A DNA stretch of 64,000 bases, taken from assembly GCF_016862555.1 (NCBI RefSeq), contig NZ_BONE01000034.1:1-64000 (forward strand). The letters are read 5' to 3'. Positions 61,068 through 64,000 of this stretch are shown here, piece by piece. The notes beneath the pieces are model-generated. The model did no database searches. It saw nothing but the letters and a program-made list of their open reading frames with translations, and was not told the origin of the DNA. This stretch comes from Asanoa siamensis (lineage in GTDB: Bacteria > Actinomycetota > Actinomycetes > Mycobacteriales > Micromonosporaceae). The position numbers and the translations under genes were made by a program. Each line of letters opens with the position of its first letter. The stretch's first letter is position 1.

Positions 61068-62435
61068 ATGACCAGATCCAGGTTGCGTAGCGCTGTCGGG
61101 CTACTGCTGGTCGCCGGGGTCGCGCTGTCGGCTGCCGCGTGCGGCTCCGACGACGGCGGCGAGGCACCGGCTTCTGACCCCAATGCCAAGGTCACGCTCG
61201 TCATCAACGGTCTGCCGCCGGACACCGAGGCGGTCAACCGCAAGCACTTCCTCGACAACGTCGCCGAGTTCGAGAAGCTCAACCCGAACATCGACGTGGA
61301 CGCCAAGGAAGGCAAGATGGACCCGCAGACCTTCCAGTCGAAGCTCGCGGGTGGCCAGCTCGAAGACGTCTTCTACGTCTACTTCACCGACCCGGGCAGC
61401 CTGATCGCCAAGCGCCAGGTCGCCGACATCAGCAAGTACCTGGACGAGTTCGCGCCGACCAAGGAGATCCGCCCGGATCTCATGAAGATCTTCTCGGACG
61501 ACGGCGGCAAGGTGTACGGCCTGCCGGCCAAGAACTACTCCCTCGGCCTGCTCTACAACCGGGAGCTGTTCGAGAAGGCCGGGCTCGACCCGAACTCCCC
61601 GCCGAAGACGTGGGAAGAGGTCCGCACCGCGGCCAAGAAGATCGCCGGCCTGGGCAAGGACTATGTCGGCTACGGCGACTACAGCAAGAACAACACCGGT
61701 GGCTGGCACTTCACCGCGGAGATGTACTCGCTCGGCGGCGACATCGCCGTCAACAACGGTGGCACCTGGAAGGCCGCGTTCAACGACGACAAGGGCAAGC
61801 AGGTCCTGCAGCAGCTCAAGGACATGCGCTGGACCGACAACAGCATGGGCGCGCGCCAACTCCTGGAGTGGGCTGACCTGCTGCAGATGATGGGCTCCGG
61901 CAAGCTCGGCATGTACGTGGCCGCGCCGGACAACATCGAGACGATCGTCAACCAGTTCAAGGGCGACTTCAACAAGTACGGCCTGGGCCCGATCCCGAAC
62001 GGCACGGCCACGCTGGCCGGTGGCGAGGGCTACATGTTCAACGCCAAGGCCACGCCCGAGAAGATCCGCGCCGGTCTCAAGTGGCTGACCTACTGGTGGA
62101 ACAACCCGGACCGGATCGAGGCGGAATACCAGTGGGCCGCGGAGCAGAAGACCCCGGTCGGCCTGCCGGAGCCCGCGCTGTGGACCGGTGACGCCAAGGC
62201 CAAGCAGCAGGCGGCGATCGACAAGCTGAAGAACCTGCCGGTCGAGAACTACAAGCCGTTCGCCGACGCGACCGCCAACATCCCGCTGAAGCTCGAGCCG
62301 CCGAACGCGCAGCAGATCTACGCGGTGCTCGACGTGCCGATGCAGAAGGTGCTGACGGACAAGAACGCCGACATCGCCAAGTTGCTCGCGGACGCCGAGA
62401 CCCAGGTCAACAGCATCCTCGCCAGCGTCAAGTAA
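61068..62435 (+). CDS. Sugar ABC transporter substrate-binding lipoprotein
   Basis: A 455-residue extracellular solute-binding protein of family 1. Lipoprotein signal LLLVAGVALSAAACGSDD with Cys25, then a typical domain with NVAEFEKLNPNIDVDAKEG, SKLAGGQLEDVFYVYFTDPG and YSLGLLYNRELFEKAGLDP. ATG 61068 has GGAAGG about 11 nt upstream. Two inner-membrane permeases follow. The CebR-type box suggests cello-oligosaccharides or related glucosides as ligand; the ATPase is not here and may be the shared MsiK type, as inferred for such actinomycete systems. Confidence 0.92.
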   Translation: MTRSRLRSAVGLLLVAGVALSAAACGSDDGGEAPASDPNAKVTLVINGLPPDTEAVNRKHFLDNVAEFEKLNPNIDVDAKEGKMDPQTFQSKLAGGQLEDVFYVYFTDPGSLIAKRQVADISKYLDEFAPTKEIRPDLMKIFSDDGGKVYGLPAKNYSLGLLYNRELFEKAGLDPNSPPKTWEEVRTAAKKIAGLGKDYVGYGDYSKNNTGGWHFTAEMYSLGGDIAVNNGGTWKAAFNDDKGKQVLQQLKDMRWTDNSMGARQLLEWADLLQMMGSGKLGMYVAAPDNIETIVNQFKGDFNKYGLGPIPNGTATLAGGEGYMFNAKATPEKIRAGLKWLTYWWNNPDRIEAEYQWAAEQKTPVGLPEPALWTGDAKAKQQAAIDKLKNLPVENYKPFADATANIPLKLEPPNAQQIYAVLDVPMQKVLTDKNADIAKLLADAETQVNSILASVK

Positions 62436-62442
62436 CCAACGA

Positions 62443-62477
62443 GGGCCGCCGCCGGGGCAACGAGCCGGCGGCGGCCC
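62443..62477 (+). terminator. Stem-loop between substrate-binding and permease genes
   Basis: A perfect 13-bp stem (GGGCCGCCGCCGG at 62443-62455 with 62465-62477) and 9-nt loop with no T run. Such elements are common here and give more binding protein than permease mRNA. Confidence 0.65.
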
Positions 62478-62503
62478 ACCCAAGACGAAAGAGGACGCTG
62501 GAG

Positions 62504-63415
62504 ATGGCGGTCGCCACCGCCGGCCGACGGACTGCGTTCCGCAGCCGCCTCGGCCGGAAGATCCAGGACAACCTCATGGCGTACGCCTTCATGGCCGGAG
62601 GCATCGCCTGCTTCGCGCTCTTCTCGTGGTACCCGCTGGTGCGCGGCGTCATCCTGAGCTTCCAGCAGATCAACTTCGTGACCGATCCCTACTGGGTCGG
62701 TGCCGAGAACTTCACCGCCATCTTCAACGACCCGCTGTTCGTGACGGCCTGGAAGAACACGCTGGTCTTCACCGGCATCGCGCTCGTCTTCGGCTTCCTC
62801 GTACCCCTGGCGCTGTCGATCCTGATCAACGAGATGCGGCACCTCAAGGGCTTCTTCCGGGTGGCCGTCTATCTGCCGGTGATGCTCCCGCCGATCGTCG
62901 GCGTGCTGCTCTTCCGGTACTTCTACGACCCGGGTTTCGGCCTGTTCAACACGATCCTGCGCGGCGTCGGGCTGCCCGAGTCCCAGTGGACCCAGTCGTC
63001 GTCGACCGCGATGATCTCGCTGGTGCTGGTCAGCACCTGGGCCAACCTGGGCGGCGCCACGCTGATGTACCTCGCCGCCCTGCAGAGCATCCCCGGCGAC
63101 CTCTACGAGGCGGCCGAGCTCGACGGGGCCAGCGCCTGGCGCCGGCTGCGCCACGTCACGCTGCCCCAACTGCGGTTCATCATGCTGGTCCTGCTGCTCC
63201 TGCAGGTCATCGCGACCATGCAGGTCTTCATCGAGCCGTACCAGCTCACCGGCACCTCGAACCCCGACACGGTCACGGTCATGGTGCTGATCTACCGGTA
63301 CGCGTTCACCGTGAACCAGGACTTCGGCATGGCCGCCGCGATGAGCGTGCTGCTCTTCGTGGTGCTGGCCATCTTCTCCGCGATCTACCTGCGGGTCACC
63401 CGGGACCGGGACTGA
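62504..63415 (+). CDS. Sugar ABC transporter permease (MalF type)
   Basis: A 303-residue inner-membrane permease with about six transmembrane helices (first: LMAYAFMAGGIACFALFSWY). The EAA loop that docks the ATPase is EAAELDGASAWRRLRHVTLP near residue 205. It follows the binding protein after a stem-loop and precedes the second permease by 11 bp. AGAGGA upstream of ATG 62504. Confidence 0.93.
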   Translation: MAVATAGRRTAFRSRLGRKIQDNLMAYAFMAGGIACFALFSWYPLVRGVILSFQQINFVTDPYWVGAENFTAIFNDPLFVTAWKNTLVFTGIALVFGFLVPLALSILINEMRHLKGFFRVAVYLPVMLPPIVGVLLFRYFYDPGFGLFNTILRGVGLPESQWTQSSSTAMISLVLVSTWANLGGATLMYLAALQSIPGDLYEAAELDGASAWRRLRHVTLPQLRFIMLVLLLLQVIATMQVFIEPYQLTGTSNPDTVTVMVLIYRYAFTVNQDFGMAAAMSVLLFVVLAIFSAIYLRVTRDRD

Positions 63416-63426
63416 GGGGTACGACG

Positions 63427-64000
63427 ATGACGATCACCACGCCGATCCGGCCGCTGCCCGCCACCCCGCCGGTCGTCCCGCCGCCGAAGAAGCGCCGCAC
63501 GGCCAGCAGTTCCGGGGCCACGCGTACCCTCTTCTCCGAAACGGAGATCAGCCGCGGCCCGGGTCGCGTCGTCTACTGGCTGGTCCTGACGCTGGTCTTC
63601 CTGCTCTTCCTCGCCGTCTTCATCTTCCCGCTCTACTGGATGTTCAGCAGCGCGGTGAAGACACCCGAGGAGTACGCGCAGCCGAACCCGACGCTGTTCC
63701 CGCAGTCCTTCGTCCCGGAGATCTACCAGCTCGCCTGGGACCGGATGCGGATCGCGAAGTTCTTCGGCAACACCGCGTTGTACGCGTTCGGCGGCTGGCT
63801 GATCCAACTCGTCTTCCAGGTCGCCGTCGCGTACGCCCTGTCGAAGCTGCGGCCGATGTTCGGCAAGGTCGTGCTCGGCGCGATGCTGGCCAGCCTGATG
63901 CTGCCGGCCACCGCGCTGCTCATCCCGGCCTACCTGACCGTCAGCGACGTGCCGATCTTCGGCTGGAACCTGCTGAACACCCCGTGGGCGCTCTGGCTGC
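63427..64000 (+). CDS. Sugar ABC transporter permease (MalG type), cut off by window
   Basis: The frame opens at ATG 63427 with no stop to the right edge, giving at least 191 residues. After a Pro-rich cytoplasmic start comes a first helix (WLVLTLVFLLFLAVFIFPLY) then WMFSSAVKTPEEYAQPNP and LFPQSFVPEIYQLAWDRM, the standard opening of MalG/CebG-type permeases, with FFGNTALYAFGGW following. Second channel half of the importer. Confidence 0.9.
   Translation, partial: MTITTPIRPLPATPPVVPPPKKRRTASSSGATRTLFSETEISRGPGRVVYWLVLTLVFLLFLAVFIFPLYWMFSSAVKTPEEYAQPNPTLFPQSFVPEIYQLAWDRMRIAKFFGNTALYAFGGWLIQLVFQVAVAYALSKLRPMFGKVVLGAMLASLMLPATALLIPAYLTVSDVPIFGWNLLNTPWALWL

Overview
The window is chromosomal DNA from a high-GC actinomycete. 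It carries bldC, DUF3073, an actinobacterial purSQL/purF/purM arrangement, many GTG starts, TANNNT-type -10 boxes and very GC-rich third codon positions. Gene content (crt cluster with a LitR-type regulator, Gly/Tyr-rich membrane proteins, an actinomycete-type integrative element) fits the Micromonosporaceae (Actinoplanes, Asanoa, Micromonospora and relatives); this placement is an inference from gene content.

Layout. 1-8.5 kb: a partial divergent adenylosuccinate synthetase, a TetR regulator divergent from an SCP2/acyl-CoA dehydrogenase/acyl-CoA synthetase operon, an ArsR-like regulator with an MFS exporter, and purB. 8.5-18.4 kb: a secreted trypsin-like protease and the purine genes purS-purQ-purL and purF-purM, interrupted by a membrane protein with a long Gly/Tyr-rich cytoplasmic tail. 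18.5-19.9 kb: a compact RiPP locus made of a radical SAM/SPASM maturase and an 82-residue precursor whose C-terminus is packed with aromatic-x-Asn/His triplets (triceptide/cyclophane type). 20-33 kb: DUF3073, an amino-acid dehydrogenase, bldC, a methyltransferase, a PrsW-type membrane protease, small conserved genes, a substrate-binding lipoprotein whose two lobes are in swapped order, two DxDGDG-repeat proteins, and selA with tRNA-Sec.

33.25-49.0 kb: a 15.7-kb integrative element in the 3' end of tRNA-Phe, bounded by a perfect 66-bp direct repeat (attL/attR). Backbone genes are a tyrosine integrase, a frameshifted excisionase-like gene, a TraB/FtsK DNA translocase, SpdB and small membrane proteins. 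Cargo near attL is visibly less GC-rich: a HEPN-like protein, a Ser/Thr kinase, an OLD-like AAA-Toprim protein and a membrane-anchored HEPN-like protein, which together look like an unassigned defence module. A second cargo block pairs two paralogous HTH/pseudo-PLD regulators with HD and Nudix hydrolases. No replication initiator was found. Two element genes appear to start with ATC.

49-64 kb: tRNA-Phe, tRNA-Asp and tRNA-Glu, a polysaccharide deacetylase, a light-response carotenoid cluster (litR, idi, crtI, crtE / crtB, photolyase), a serine hydrolase, a flavin disulfide reductase, an Uma2 protein, and a LacI-regulated sugar ABC importer with a CebR-type palindrome in its promoter. The last permease runs off the right edge.
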